A stretch of DNA of 64,000 bases from CAIOZA01 sp964464375 (GCA_964464375.1 CAYXFU010000002.1:1-64000), one strand, 5' to 3'; counted from the first letter of the stretch, positions 32,534 through 43,100 are shown. Made by a program: numbers and translations. Notes: a model not told the origin generated them from the letters alone.

Positions 32534-35259
32534 TGATTAGAATTATTAAGATCTTTTAATGTTTCAATTAATTTGTTAAAATTTGATAAAGATACCTTAA
32601 TATTTTTTACATCATATCTTTTCAATGAAAGATTTAATTCGTTAGCATATTTAGTGAGATGTGAAATTTTTGCAAATTCGTTGATATTCTTAAGTTTTAC
32701 AACTAGATTTTCAATTTCACCAAGTATTAAATATTGAGATAAGTAATCAATTCCCGGCAATAATTCTGATTCTAATGAATTGATTATTGAATTAAGGATA
32801 ATCGGATCGCAATCTGAATCATTATTGACCTCAGTGAAATCTTCAGAGTTTTCTACCAAGTCATTATTGTAAATAATTTTAAGATGTTTTGTTAATTCTA
32901 TAATTAAATCTTCGTATTTTAAAGGTTTAACTAAATATCCATCAAACATTCCGTCATATTCAATTAAATCAAATTTGATTGCCGATGCTGTAAAAGCTAT
33001 TATCGGACAAGGTTTGAATTTTTCAGTTGATCTGATCATATTTGTCAATGTTAATCCATCAATATCTGGTAACTTTAGATCCATTAGAATAATATCAAAG
33101 TTCATTTCATTCATAATGTGCAAAGCTTCAGAACTATCCTGAGCTTCAAAATACATCAATCCTGAATTGGCAATATATTCCCTAATGAGAATTCTGTTAA
33201 ATTCAATATCATCAACTACAAGTATTGATGCTGGTTCAAAATGAACATTTCTTCTTGAACTTTTACTATGGTGTTTAAGATGATCTATTTCATCGATAAT
33301 CTCAATATCAAGCAACTCAATTTTGAAAATACTACCTGAATTGATCTCGCTTCTAACACTTATAGTCCCGTTCAACTTTTCGATTAATCTTTTGGAAATT
33401 GCTAAACCAAGCCCTGTTCCACCATATTTTCTATTCTTATCCCAATGTTCCTGAGAAAACACATCGAATAATTTTTCAATGAATTTATCCGAGATTCCAA
33501 TACCAGAATCCTCAACATCTATAGTCAGGTTTACATTTGTGTTATTGATAATTTTTGATTTCACTGATATCTTTATAAAACCTTCTTCAGTAAATTTAAC
33601 AGCATTCGAAATCAAATTCATTAATACTTGCCTTATTCTTGCTTCATCAAATAGTAAATACTGAGGTAAGTTGTCTATTTCTAGTATAAATTCTACATTT
33701 TTTTCTAAAAGTTTTGGTAGGAATAATTGCTGTAAATCGCTAAGAATTTGATTCAAATTAACTTTAGAAAATCGAAGCTCAACTTGACCTGCTTCAATTT
33801 TTGAAATATCAAGAATATCATTAATAATGGCAAGAAGAGAATCGCCACTTGAAACTATGGAATTCAAAAAACTAATATAGTCTGGATTTTTTATCCTTTT
33901 GAGAAGAATATCAGAAAAACCAATTATAGAATTCAATGGTGTGCGAATCTCATGAGACATATTGGCGATAAACTCTGTCTTTGCTTTGTTTGCTCTTTTG
34001 GCTTCTTCCATAAGGGATCTCATGTTTTGTTCAGCAAGAGTAAGCTGTTTATTTTTTTCAATTAACTCCATCAGAGCAAATTGGAGTTCTTTAGTTCGAA
34101 TTTCAATCTCATTTTCAAGATTCGCATTTAGTTTTAGAATTTCATGTTCTGCAATCTTTTTATCAGTTACATTCACGCACATTAAGACGGTAGAATATTC
34201 CCCAAATTCATTTATTTTGATTCCCGTTATATTTATAAACAGTATCTCATCTTTATTTTTTAAAACTTTCATCTCCCTTGATATAGTTTCATGTTCTTTT
34301 AGTTTTCCTGGTTCAAAATAATAAAGAAATTCCTTTCTTGAAGAAGGATCAAGGAACTCAATGAAATCATGATTTATAATATTAAAAATACTTCCACCAA
34401 GTAATTCTATGCCGGCAAGATTAGTAAAATTACATTTATCATCTCTCAGAATAAATATAGGGATAGGTGAGTTATTAACTAAACCTCTATATCTTTCTTC
34501 ACTATGTCTTAAATTCACTTGTGCATCATCTAATTCATTTATTGTTCTTTCAATTTTGTCCATCATCTGATTAAAAGCTCTCATAAGGATGCCGATTTCA
34601 TCTAATGATTTGGGACTTGATCTCATAGTGTAATCTTGAGAGTTGGTAACTACTGATGTAAGGTTTGTAAGTTTTAACAAAGGATTGAAAAGAATTTTCT
34701 GACCATAATTTGCAAGGAAAAACGAAATCAATAAAACTAATATTAAACTAAAAATCATAACAAAAAGCATTTCAGTCTGCCATGAGGATAGGTTTTCTAA
34801 ATTAGATTCTAAATAGAGAAATCCATAAAAGCTTGAATCATAATAAATTGATATGATTAATTTTAGTGAAGCTTCATCATAACTTAAAGAATCGCCCCTA
34901 ATGTCAATATGTCTTAATGAAATTGGGTAAGTTGCTGACGCATCCTTAGAATATGAGGCAAAAATCTTTCCTGTTGAATCATAAAGTGCAATGTTCTTTA
35001 AATAAGAAACAGCATCTACTTTTTTTAGAACACTAACAGCTCCAAGTGAATCTGGAAATAATAGAGATGTAACTACATACTCCCCAATCAGTTTAGATTT
35101 TAATATTAAATCGTTCTCCTTTTCTTGATGAACACGATTAATCTGATATGCATTTACAATCGCAAATCCTACAATAGTACTTATTGAAGAAATTAATATT
35201 ATAATTATAATAAATTTAATTCTTATAGATAGATTTGACCAAAATTCCATAATATTCAC
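32521..35259 (-). CDS. hybrid histidine kinase with YfiN-type (CHASE8) sensor
   Basis: A 912-residue inner-membrane kinase. Spans near residues 13-36 and 163-184 enclose a periplasmic CHASE8-like domain (LLFPDSLGAVSVLKKVDAVS..IALYDSTGKIFASY). Then come HAMP (185-240), PAS (255-365), a coiled coil, a HisKA domain with His436 in NMSHEIRTPLNSI, an ATPase domain (N552 and GTGLGLA), a receiver with D683-D684, D727 and Lys778, and a helical C-terminal domain without a phosphotransfer His. CHASE8 is the sensor of the Pseudomonas cyclase YfiN, which YfiR controls; here a YfiR-like gene overlaps the start by 4 bases. It is the last gene of a receptor-yfiR-kinase operon. Confidence 0.88.
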   Translation of the reverse strand: MNIMEFWSNLSIRIKFIIIIILISSISTIVGFAIVNAYQINRVHQEKENDLILKSKLIGEYVVTSLLFPDSLGAVSVLKKVDAVSYLKNIALYDSTGKIFASYSKDASATYPISLRHIDIRGDSLSYDEASLKLIISIYYDSSFYGFLYLESNLENLSSWQTEMLFVMIFSLILVLLISFFLANYGQKILFNPLLKLTNLTSVVTNSQDYTMRSSPKSLDEIGILMRAFNQMMDKIERTINELDDAQVNLRHSEERYRGLVNNSPIPIFILRDDKCNFTNLAGIELLGGSIFNIINHDFIEFLDPSSRKEFLYYFEPGKLKEHETISREMKVLKNKDEILFINITGIKINEFGEYSTVLMCVNVTDKKIAEHEILKLNANLENEIEIRTKELQFALMELIEKNKQLTLAEQNMRSLMEEAKRANKAKTEFIANMSHEIRTPLNSIIGFSDILLKRIKNPDYISFLNSIVSSGDSLLAIINDILDISKIEAGQVELRFSKVNLNQILSDLQQLFLPKLLEKNVEFILEIDNLPQYLLFDEARIRQVLMNLISNAVKFTEEGFIKISVKSKIINNTNVNLTIDVEDSGIGISDKFIEKLFDVFSQEHWDKNRKYGGTGLGLAISKRLIEKLNGTISVRSEINSGSIFKIELLDIEIIDEIDHLKHHSKSSRRNVHFEPASILVVDDIEFNRILIREYIANSGLMYFEAQDSSEALHIMNEMNFDIILMDLKLPDIDGLTLTNMIRSTEKFKPCPIIAFTASAIKFDLIEYDGMFDGYLVKPLKYEDLIIELTKHLKIIYNNDLVENSEDFTEVNNDSDCDPIILNSIINSLESELLPGIDYLSQYLILGEIENLVVKLKNINEFAKISHLTKYANELNLSLKRYDVKNIKVSLSNFNKLIETLKDLNNSNHQNL

Positions 35260-35840
35260 CTATTAACAATTCTAGCTTTTTGTAACAGCAGGTGACTGAT
35301 TTTCAATCCTGCTTCACGCGCTTTTTTGTCATTTATCTCAAATTTAATTGAGTTCTGATCATTATAAAGATTAATAATTATTCCTTTAAATGCAAATCCA
35401 TTGCTATTACTTATTGTTAAAATGGAATTATCTTTACATATTTTCACGATCTGAGGGAGTTTTTCCTGATCTTTTGATCCCAGAAACAATAGATTTGATT
35501 TGATAATTTCATCTAAGGTTTTTATTAATATTATCTCAATCCTTTTATTCTTTATTTTTAAAGTTGGTGCTAATTCTGATAATTTCAAAAATAATTCATA
35601 ATTATTAGAAACTCCAATAATAAACGGTTGACTTATATTGTTAACATCAGAATTTGAAGGCCAGTCCACAAAACGAGTGAACCTTTCAATATATGCGGCA
35701 ATTATTGTATTCTCATCAATCTGATAATTCGTTTCTGATAATGATAATGTATTAAACCATATAACAAAAAGCAAAAGCATGATAGGGAAGGCATACTGCT
35801 GTTTAAAGAATTTTAATATAATTGATAAATGGACTAACAT
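35256..35840 (-). CDS. YfiR-like periplasmic regulator (DUF4154)
   Basis: A 194-residue exported protein with a hydrophobic segment near residues 18-36 as signal. The body reads ENTIIAAYIERFTRFVDWPSNS, FIIGVSNN, IEIILIKTLDEI, NLLFLGSKD, SILTISNSNGFAFKG, IKFEINDKKAREAGLKISHLLLQKARIV, all typical of YfiR/DUF4154. In Pseudomonas, YfiR binds the periplasmic side of a CHASE8 membrane enzyme and holds it off. Pseudomonas YfiR has disulfide bonds; this copy has one Cys only. It directly follows the receptor gene and overlaps the kinase gene. Confidence 0.88.
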   Translation of the reverse strand: MLVHLSIILKFFKQQYAFPIMLLLFVIWFNTLSLSETNYQIDENTIIAAYIERFTRFVDWPSNSDVNNISQPFIIGVSNNYELFLKLSELAPTLKIKNKRIEIILIKTLDEIIKSNLLFLGSKDQEKLPQIVKICKDNSILTISNSNGFAFKGIIINLYNDQNSIKFEINDKKAREAGLKISHLLLQKARIVNR

Positions 35841-38195
35841 TTAATATGAATAACTAAGTCTCATTCCAAAAGTAAAAGGTTCATTAACTACACTTGTTCT
35901 AAGTATATATTCCTGACGTTTGTTTCCAGCTTCATAAGTGTACCTATAATTATTCTTTGTAAATAGATTCTGAGCAAAAGCAGTTATTAGAAGATTCTTA
36001 TTGATTGTATATGTCATTGAAGCATTTATCCTAAAATCTGCTGAATAAATATTATTTGAATTAATTATGTTCACAATTGAAATAAAAATAGTACTATCCT
36101 TATTGCCGGAAATGGCATTATCTATCATTTTAATGCCATCCTTTGCTCCTTGAAAACCCCAAAAAACTCGAGCATCAATATGTGCGATTAAATCACCATT
36201 AAATAATTTAATGTTTATAAAAAGTTTTGTTGAATTATTTGACCAATTGTTAACATCATTTCCTAAGCCGTGCAATTTTGATCCTGAAAGACCATAACTA
36301 TAATCAGAGAAGCTTATTCCATTTTGTTGTAACGAATCTCTTAAACTCCACTTTAACTGCTTGGCAAACGAATGATTTATGCCAATATCTAAAAATTGAT
36401 TATTATATTTTGCTTCTATTTCGAATCCAAACATTTTTAAATTGCCCGTTGGGAGTGTTGTCCTGTTCAGATCATACCAGCTGATTACATCAAGATTGCT
36501 GTAAAATAATGATGATTTAAGAAGAAACCTCTCACTTAAAATGCCTGTATAGATAAATTCAATATTATCCAGATTCTCAGGATCGGAAATCTGATTGTTT
36601 TGATGCTGTATAAATAATTCTTCAGCTGTGTTCATTCGTAAAGATCTTTGTGCAATCAATTTTAGAATATTTTTCTTATCTAAATCATATATTAATACTA
36701 TTCTTGGTGAAAAGAGTGTTTTGGAATATGAATCCTTATCGACCCTGGCAGATAGGAGTAATGTTGTGTTTGCATATATATCCCAGTTGATTTCAGTAAA
36801 AGCTGAGATAGTATTGGTTGACCATCCACTGCCAACTGCATATATGGAATTTGTATCCGTTCCGAAAAAACTTTGATAGCCATAAGCCTGAGAATTTTTC
36901 CCAGATATGATATTTCCATTGTCTCCCATTCTAAAATTGGTTTCATCCTCGAACCATGGTGCGCCCCATTTATTGTACGAAAACTCTAAGCCAAAAGCAA
37001 GAGTTAGGGTAGAGGAATATTCATTATTTAAGATCGATCTGATGTTTAGTTCGCTCTCTGCAAAATAGTTATACTTATTTCTAAGACTATTCACATCCAT
37101 CAGTTGCTTAATGATATAGTCTGGAGGAGCATCCTTCTTTATTGGTTGTTGCAAATATTCTTGTCTTCTGATATTGTTCTCTGTGTCCCAGGAAATCTGC
37201 GTAGATAGGGAATGTTTTGTATCGAATTGGTGATTATTTGATAGAGTAAATGTTAGATGCTCATTCCTGGATTGCTTCAAATTAAAAGGTGTTCCGGCTA
37301 TGGGATAACCCACTGAATCCCATCCAACCATTGGAGAGATTTGTGGGTAGATGCCGTTTGTGCTATTGCCAAGTGATGTGTATCTTGCCCAGAATTTAAA
37401 CTCAGTTAGAAAATCACTTTCTAAATATAATTTTATCTGAGGATTGTCATTGTAATCTCTATAATAATTATTCCATAAATAATTTTTGAATTGCTCTGCA
37501 TTTGTCGCACCAAAAGAATAAGTATTGCCAAAATAATAACCTTCAGTATTTTCTTGTCCCTGGGTTGAAGTTATGCTTCCATAAGAATAGACCTTTACTT
37601 CTTCTCCTAGATCGAAATGACCATCCATTGATAAGCCATAGTTCCTGTAAGGTAGAAATGCCGATGCCGCTGCACTAAAGGTCTTGGATTGCTGATAGCT
37701 TTTGGTCGTTATATTTATTACTGCTTCCACAGCTCCGGGACCATAAGTTACTGAGCCCGGTCCACGAACAATTTCAATCTGATGAATATCTCCCATATCC
37801 CAATTTTCTAATTCTGCTGTTGCTCCATTTCTGGCTTTCATATTCATTACTCTGCCATTTAGCAGTAACAGTATCTTGTAATTTCTGTCAGTTATTATTC
37901 CCCTTATGCCCAGATGCGGACTATCGTGGTGATTCATCCAAATAGCTCCAGGAACATACACTTCTATCAAGTCATATATGTTTCGTGCAGGCGTTAGCTT
38001 AATTTCTTCGGATGTTATCACTGTTACTGATACGGGTGACTTTAGATTCTCTATTCCCGTTAGTGTACCGGTTTGAACCTTAACATTCATCAACTCATCT
38101 AGCGACATATCAAATAATTCCTGTACTATTTCATTGTCATTAGCGGCTATTAACATGTTTGTTACCATAAGAAGAGAAAGGAAATATTTAAGCAT
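35841..38195 (-). CDS. TonB-dependent outer-membrane receptor
   Basis: A 784-residue receptor. A short signal peptide (residues 1-18) is followed by LFDMSLDELMNVKVQTGT, the plug domain (about 50-170: SVTVITSEEIKLTPARNIYDLIEVYVPG, IEIVRGPGSVTYGPGAVEAVINI) and a barrel ending FTFGMRLSYSY. The region MNVKVQTGTLTGIENLKSPVSVTV is typical of colicin I receptor-like proteins. The ligand is unknown. The gene abuts the YfiR-like gene, so this receptor is probably a sensor or partner for signalling and not only an importer. It is preceded by a terminator-like inverted repeat that separates it from the regulator gene at 38320. Confidence 0.92.
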   Translation of the reverse strand: MLKYFLSLLMVTNMLIAANDNEIVQELFDMSLDELMNVKVQTGTLTGIENLKSPVSVTVITSEEIKLTPARNIYDLIEVYVPGAIWMNHHDSPHLGIRGIITDRNYKILLLLNGRVMNMKARNGATAELENWDMGDIHQIEIVRGPGSVTYGPGAVEAVINITTKSYQQSKTFSAAASAFLPYRNYGLSMDGHFDLGEEVKVYSYGSITSTQGQENTEGYYFGNTYSFGATNAEQFKNYLWNNYYRDYNDNPQIKLYLESDFLTEFKFWARYTSLGNSTNGIYPQISPMVGWDSVGYPIAGTPFNLKQSRNEHLTFTLSNNHQFDTKHSLSTQISWDTENNIRRQEYLQQPIKKDAPPDYIIKQLMDVNSLRNKYNYFAESELNIRSILNNEYSSTLTLAFGLEFSYNKWGAPWFEDETNFRMGDNGNIISGKNSQAYGYQSFFGTDTNSIYAVGSGWSTNTISAFTEINWDIYANTTLLLSARVDKDSYSKTLFSPRIVLIYDLDKKNILKLIAQRSLRMNTAEELFIQHQNNQISDPENLDNIEFIYTGILSERFLLKSSLFYSNLDVISWYDLNRTTLPTGNLKMFGFEIEAKYNNQFLDIGINHSFAKQLKWSLRDSLQQNGISFSDYSYGLSGSKLHGLGNDVNNWSNNSTKLFINIKLFNGDLIAHIDARVFWGFQGAKDGIKMIDNAISGNKDSTIFISIVNIINSNNIYSADFRINASMTYTINKNLLITAFAQNLFTKNNYRYTYEAGNKRQEYILRTSVVNEPFTFGMRLSYSY

Positions 38196-38221
38196 TATGT
38201 CTTGCCTCTTAATTAGTAATA

Positions 38222-38313
38222 AAAAAACCGGTCAAAATAATCTCATTTTGTGCTGGTATCTGCTAAATAAATTATTTAACTCAACAGTTACAGCTGAAAC
38301 CATTTTGACCGGT
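38222..38313 (-). terminator. inverted repeat/terminator between regulator and receptor genes
   Basis: ACCGGTCAAAAT (38227-38238) and ATTTTGACCGGT (38302-38313) are perfect 12-bp inverted arms with a 63-base loop. On the minus strand the second arm is followed by seven T. It lies directly after the regulator stop at 38320 and before the receptor gene start, so it can end the regulator transcript or act as an attenuator for the receptor operon. The large loop is unusual for a simple terminator. Confidence 0.65.
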
Positions 38314-38319
38314 AATAGA

Positions 38320-39054
38320 TTAAAGAGAAGGTAAATTCTCTATCAAGTCCGACTCCAAGACTACCTTTATCAAACTTACCGTATTTTTTACACCCAACTT
38401 TTTAAGTATATTCTTTCTGTGGGTTTCTACTGTTCTACTGCTTATGTATAATTTTTCAGATATCTCTCTTGATGTTTGTTCTTCGATTATCATCTTCAAC
38501 ACTTGCTTTTCCCTTATCGTTAGATGTTGGAAATTCGAATGGAATTGAGACCTGTCAACTATTCCGTTGTCAAATTCTTCGTCATCCGATTCAACGCCAG
38601 ATGTTTTCTTATCAAATTTTGCACTTGGCTGTGTGATCTTTTTCATCAGATTCTGGAAACTTAGCTTGCAGAAATATGTTTCTCCTGTGAGTACTGTATT
38701 GATTGCATCCCTTACTTCGTCGGCTTCTGCAAATTTTGTCAGGTAGCCATTGGCTCCGATTTGCATAGCCTTCTTCACTATCCAGCCTTCGCTGTGATTG
38801 GTTAACATTATGACTTTCATTACGTCATTATTGGCCCTGATATCTCTCAATATCTGCATACCATCTATTATTGGCATGTCTATATCCAGCAACAGTACAT
38901 CCACATCAAATTCTTTTAGCATATCTACTGTCTCCTGACCGTCTCGAGCCAGTCCAACAACCTTCATGTTGGTTTCCTGTGCCAAATTGTTCATCAACAG
39001 TTTGGCTACCAAGTAATGATCGTCTGCAATTAATACGTTAACTTTTGGTACCAT
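38320..39054 (-). CDS. NarL/LuxR-type response regulator
   Basis: A 244-residue DNA-binding regulator. Receiver residues 1-125 hold D11-D12, phospho-acceptor D57 in VLLLDIDMP, Thr85 in MLTNHSEG and Lys107. A linker with an acidic patch (ESDDEEFDNG) joins it to a C-terminal LuxR helix-turn-helix (about residues 175-240: LTIREKQVLKMIIEEQTSREISEKLYISSRTVETHRKNILKKLG). It lies upstream of the receptor-yfiR-kinase operon on the same strand and is a candidate output of that kinase. A palindrome at 39300 lies in its upstream region. Confidence 0.92.
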   Translation of the reverse strand: MVPKVNVLIADDHYLVAKLLMNNLAQETNMKVVGLARDGQETVDMLKEFDVDVLLLDIDMPIIDGMQILRDIRANNDVMKVIMLTNHSEGWIVKKAMQIGANGYLTKFAEADEVRDAINTVLTGETYFCKLSFQNLMKKITQPSAKFDKKTSGVESDDEEFDNGIVDRSQFHSNFQHLTIREKQVLKMIIEEQTSREISEKLYISSRTVETHRKNILKKLGVKNTVSLIKVVLESDLIENLPSL

Positions 39055-39299
39055 ATTATTTTATACCCAATGTTCATAAAACTAAACTCTAACCCCCACA
39101 GACAAAGCCTTGTTTCTTTTTCCTCGTTTACCGAACCAAAATTAAAACATTGTTGAGTAATTCTATGTTGTCAAAATATTGTAAAGCAAATATATATAAA
39201 AAAACATCATTTTATATCATATTTTTTCAATTCTACCAAATTCTACGGAAAATATCAGTATTGCTACTTATATACAGTCAGTATATATACGTAGTAAAA

Positions 39300-39317
39300 A
39301 TACCAAGTACTTGGTAT
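39300..39317. promoter_or_regulatory. 18-bp perfect palindrome, candidate operator
   Basis: ATACCAAGTACTTGGTAT is a perfect palindrome within the 356-base spacer between the divergent regulator genes (38320 and 39411). A half-site-like word, GTATTTGGTAT, follows at 39332-39342. No coding sequence is supported in 39055-39410. It is a plausible binding site for the LuxR-type regulator. Confidence 0.6.
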
Positions 39318-39410
39318 ATTGAAAAAATCAGTAGTATTTGGTATTTCATGCTCTTGTTTACTTATATAAATTTGTATGTAGGATCATTACAATTATAAGA
39401 AATTAAAGTT

Positions 39411-39926
39411 TTGGAAGACAGAATAAATAGCAACGAAGGTCTCAAACTACCAATAAGAGTGTTGGTAGCGGATGGGCACTATCTTAGTGCAAAGGTAATT
39501 GAACGATATTTTATAAATAATGAATCTATTAATATAGTTGGAATAGCCGCAGAAGGAAGTGATATTCGTAGGTTGATGGGAGAGTCCCCCATAGACATTC
39601 TCCTTCTCGATCTCACGATTCCGCAGTTCGACGGTCTGCAGGTTATATCCTTTGTCCGGTCAGTTTTTCCGAGAGTGAAAATCATCGTCTATTCGATGAT
39701 TAATGATTCCGACACTATACATAAGGCATTCGACTTGGGTGCCGTCGGTTACATCACAAAGGACGCTGAGTACGACAAAGTAGCCGAGGCAATTATGTTC
39801 GCTCATCAGGGCGGAAAGTTCTTATGCAGGCAAGCTATACAAAGCGTGGACAATGGAAGGTATTATAATATTTTTATGACTTCAGGTCAAAAAAAAGACA
39901 AACCAGTTTCCCCTATGAATAACTGA
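39411..39926 (+). CDS. orphan receiver-domain protein with altered acidic pocket
   Basis: A 171-residue protein related to the receiver part of NarL-type regulators but with no DNA-binding domain. The normal ADDH motif reads ADGH (VLVADGHYLSA), so one acidic Mg-binding residue is missing. The phospho-acceptor D67 in ILLLDLTIP and Lys117 in YITKDA are kept. The first usable start is a TTG at 39411; the next in-frame Met is residue 56. It is divergent from the LuxR-type regulator, whose receiver shares the unusual opening ADDHYLVAK/ADGHYLSAK, suggesting gene duplication. It may act as a phosphate sink or decoy. Confidence 0.75.
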   Translation: MEDRINSNEGLKLPIRVLVADGHYLSAKVIERYFINNESINIVGIAAEGSDIRRLMGESPIDILLLDLTIPQFDGLQVISFVRSVFPRVKIIVYSMINDSDTIHKAFDLGAVGYITKDAEYDKVAEAIMFAHQGGKFLCRQAIQSVDNGRYYNIFMTSGQKKDKPVSPMNN

Positions 39927-39946
39927 CTGACTTCAGTCTATTAACT

Positions 39947-40046
39947 TGTCATTCCTGCGCATGCAGGTAAATAGCTTGTCTTTCCTGCGCATGCAGGAAT
40001 CTATTGTATTTTTCCCATCCTTTTTCAAGGAGGGTGCCCGAAGGGC
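39947..40046. repeat. tandem GTCATTCC/GTCTTTCC repeat ends and a GCCC-GAA-GGGC hairpin
   Basis: Two direct copies of a 21-base word (TTGTCWTTCC then CCTGC-GCAT-GCAGG hairpins at 39954-39967 and 39984-39997) are 30 bases apart. A third hairpin GCCC-GAA-GGGC is at 40036-40046. This spacer precedes the beta-helix gene. Confidence 0.65.
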
Positions 40047-40134
40047 GGGGTGGTAGTACGTTATGTGCAACACAAAAAAAGAAAACAAAGCACTATATAT
40101 AAGTCTCTTTTTAACAAATTTTAGGAGTTTTTTT

Positions 40135-43100
40135 ATGAAAAAATGGTTTACGTTATTTATATTGTCATGCATAATGGCAATAAACGCTTACTCGACGACG
40201 ATCAATGTACCAGCTGATCATAGTACGATTCAGGCAGCAATAAATGCCGCATCTGCTGGGGATATCATCCAGGTTGCAGCAGGTACTTATACAGAGAATG
40301 TTCTTGTAAATAAAAGATTAACTATTTCAGGTTCAGGTTCATCAACTATTATTAGTTCTGCAGCTGGAACAACCCCTGTAATGACTATTTCTGCATCTGG
40401 TGCAAATGCTTCAGATCGTTTAGTTATTAGTAATCTTAAAGTAACAGGAGCTACAGGAGGAGAAAATCCAGGAGCAGGTATTTTAGTTCAAACTACTACA
40501 CCAGCAGGATATTATACATTTTTAAATGTAGAGTCTTCAAGCAATCAAGGATGCGGTATTGCATTTAATAATACAGCAAGTGTAACTGATGTATCAATTG
40601 ATAATTGTCTTTTCAATGGTAACGGATTTGGAATCCGAATTGCAACTGCAGTTCCTTCATTTGATGGTTTGAATGTATATAATTCAAATGTAACAAATAA
40701 TAAATCAGCTGGATTTACTTATAATCCAAGTGGTACTTTAACAAATGTTGGTACTAACTTTACTTTTACTGATTGTAGTTTTTACAATAACTCACAAGCT
40801 GGTGTATCCAATCAACATGACCTAAGTTTCTTTGGATTCCACGGAAACGCTACTTTAACAAATGTTGCAATTGTTTGTAGTGATGGTCCTTCGACTACTC
40901 ATAAAGCTCATGGATTAGTATTTACTAACGCATCCTCATATACACCATCTGGTAATATAACTTTGAATGGTGTTTCTGTATCTGGTGTTGTTTTTAAAAG
41001 TGCCATAACATTCCAATATTATAATGATGTAAACAATATTTCATTAAGTAATGTTGATATCAAAAATTGTATTGCACCTTGGGGTCAATTAACAGTAGAT
41101 CATCAAGATTCTGATCCTTTAAATATTGGCAATACTTCATTAAAGAGTATAGGTGTATGGAATTCTGGTGGAATTAATGCAACTTCAGCAAATTTCTTTG
41201 ATGTTGTTGGAAATCCATTAAATAAATCAGTTTTAGCTGATTGTTTTACAATTGAAAATCAAATTGGTCACAAAATTGATCTTTTATCTTTAGGATTTGT
41301 TACAGTAAATGCAAATAATGATTATGTAACTACTTCAGGTTCTCCAAGCATTCAACGTGCAATTGATGCTGCATCAAATGGTTGGACAGTGAATGTTGCA
41401 CCAGGTACTTATGAAGAACAAGTAGAGATAACAAAAGATATAAACTTACTAGGTGCCGGTAGTACAACTATTATTAAATCTCCAATGTCATTGACAAAGA
41501 ACTTTTCTGTTTCAGGTGGTCCAATTAATAAACCTGTTGTCTATATACATGACGTAGCTTATCCTTCAGTTAAAAACTTAGTTATTGATGGAGCTGGACG
41601 TGGAAATGGAAATTATAGGATGCAAGGAGTTGGTTTTAGAGATGCTGGTGGCAAACTTGAAAATCTAGAAATAAAAGATATTAGAGAAACACCGATCAGT
41701 GGTAGTCAGCATGGTGTTGGTGTTTATTCTTATAATGACAACGGTACAAATAGAAATATTGATGTTATAAATTGTACTATTCATGATTTCCAGAAAAATG
41801 GGATTGCATTACTTGGTGCTAATACAATCGGAAATGTAAATGGTTGTACAATAACTGGAGCTGGTGCTGTTGACTTCATAGCTCAAAATGGCATTCAATT
41901 TGGTTGGGGTTCTTCTGGTACAGTTCAAAATAACACTGTATCAGGTTTTTCATATACACCTTTTACTTATGTTTCGTGTGGTATATTGCTATATAATAAC
42001 ATCTCAGGAAGCAATATGATTGCTAAAAACAATAATGTTTCAGCAAGTCAAGTTGGTATATATACTATTAATTATAATGCTATTGTTGAAAATAACACAG
42101 TAAATTCAACAAATCCTTCAATACTAACAGCATATTGGGGAATTATATGTGATCCGGCTCAGGATTTCTCAAAACTCTCACCATTTGATGGATTATTGAA
42201 TATTACAAAGCAAAGTGATGAACATCCATTGGCTAATTTAAACTTTGTAGTAAACAATAACATTTTAACAGGTGATTTGACACCTGGTTCAACTGGATTG
42301 GATTTCTATTCAGAAACAGATAATTTAAATATCATTGCGAATTATAATAAAATTACTGCGTTTGATTATGGTGTGAACTTTGCCGTAAAGTTTGCTGGAG
42401 CTATCAGTTCAGCGAAATTAAATTATAATTTCATTTATGGAAACAATCATGGTATGTTCAATGCAACAACAACACTTGCGAATGCTAAATACAACTGGTG
42501 GGGTTCTTGTTCCGGACCTTATGATATATCAGTTTTCAATCCCGCAGGTGATAACAATACTACAGGCACGGGAAATGATGTATCTGACTATATTGACTAT
42601 AAACCATGGATTGGTACAATGGGTTCAGATATGGCTTTATGGCTAATGGGTTCAACTCTCCCAGGTGTTAATGGCACAGCAGTTCCAGTCTGGCAAGATT
42701 ATGCAAATTGCAATGGGCTAGTTGCAACTGCACCAAATGTTCCAAAAGAACCTAAATTAGCTTTACCTGGAATATTAACTGAACCAGCAGTTGAATTCAC
42801 AAGGGAATCAGCTTATGGAACATCCGATATTTTAACAATTCCACAAAATGATTTGCTTACAACTGATGTTACAACTGAATGGACTCCTTCAGCTGGTGAA
42901 AAGACATTATTTGTTGTATTCAAACCTAAAACTGCACCAACAAAAGAATATTATTCATTTGATGGCAAACAGTGTATCGTTGAATTTGGTGGTCCATTAT
43001 CTGGCTTCAATATCTACCTACATAATGGGTATATTATTTTCGGTATGTGGAACCGTTTCGAAAGAAAATATGTTCAATATACAGAATCACCTGAAACAGG

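Noticed and set aside
39150..39398. 82-codon open frame between the divergent regulators
   Set aside because: Very AT-rich, low-complexity, hydrophobic by composition only, contains the palindrome, and has no ribosome site or recognisable fold.
42437..42646. 69-codon frame within the beta-helix gene
   Set aside because: Out-of-frame shadow of the intact 1208-residue gene.
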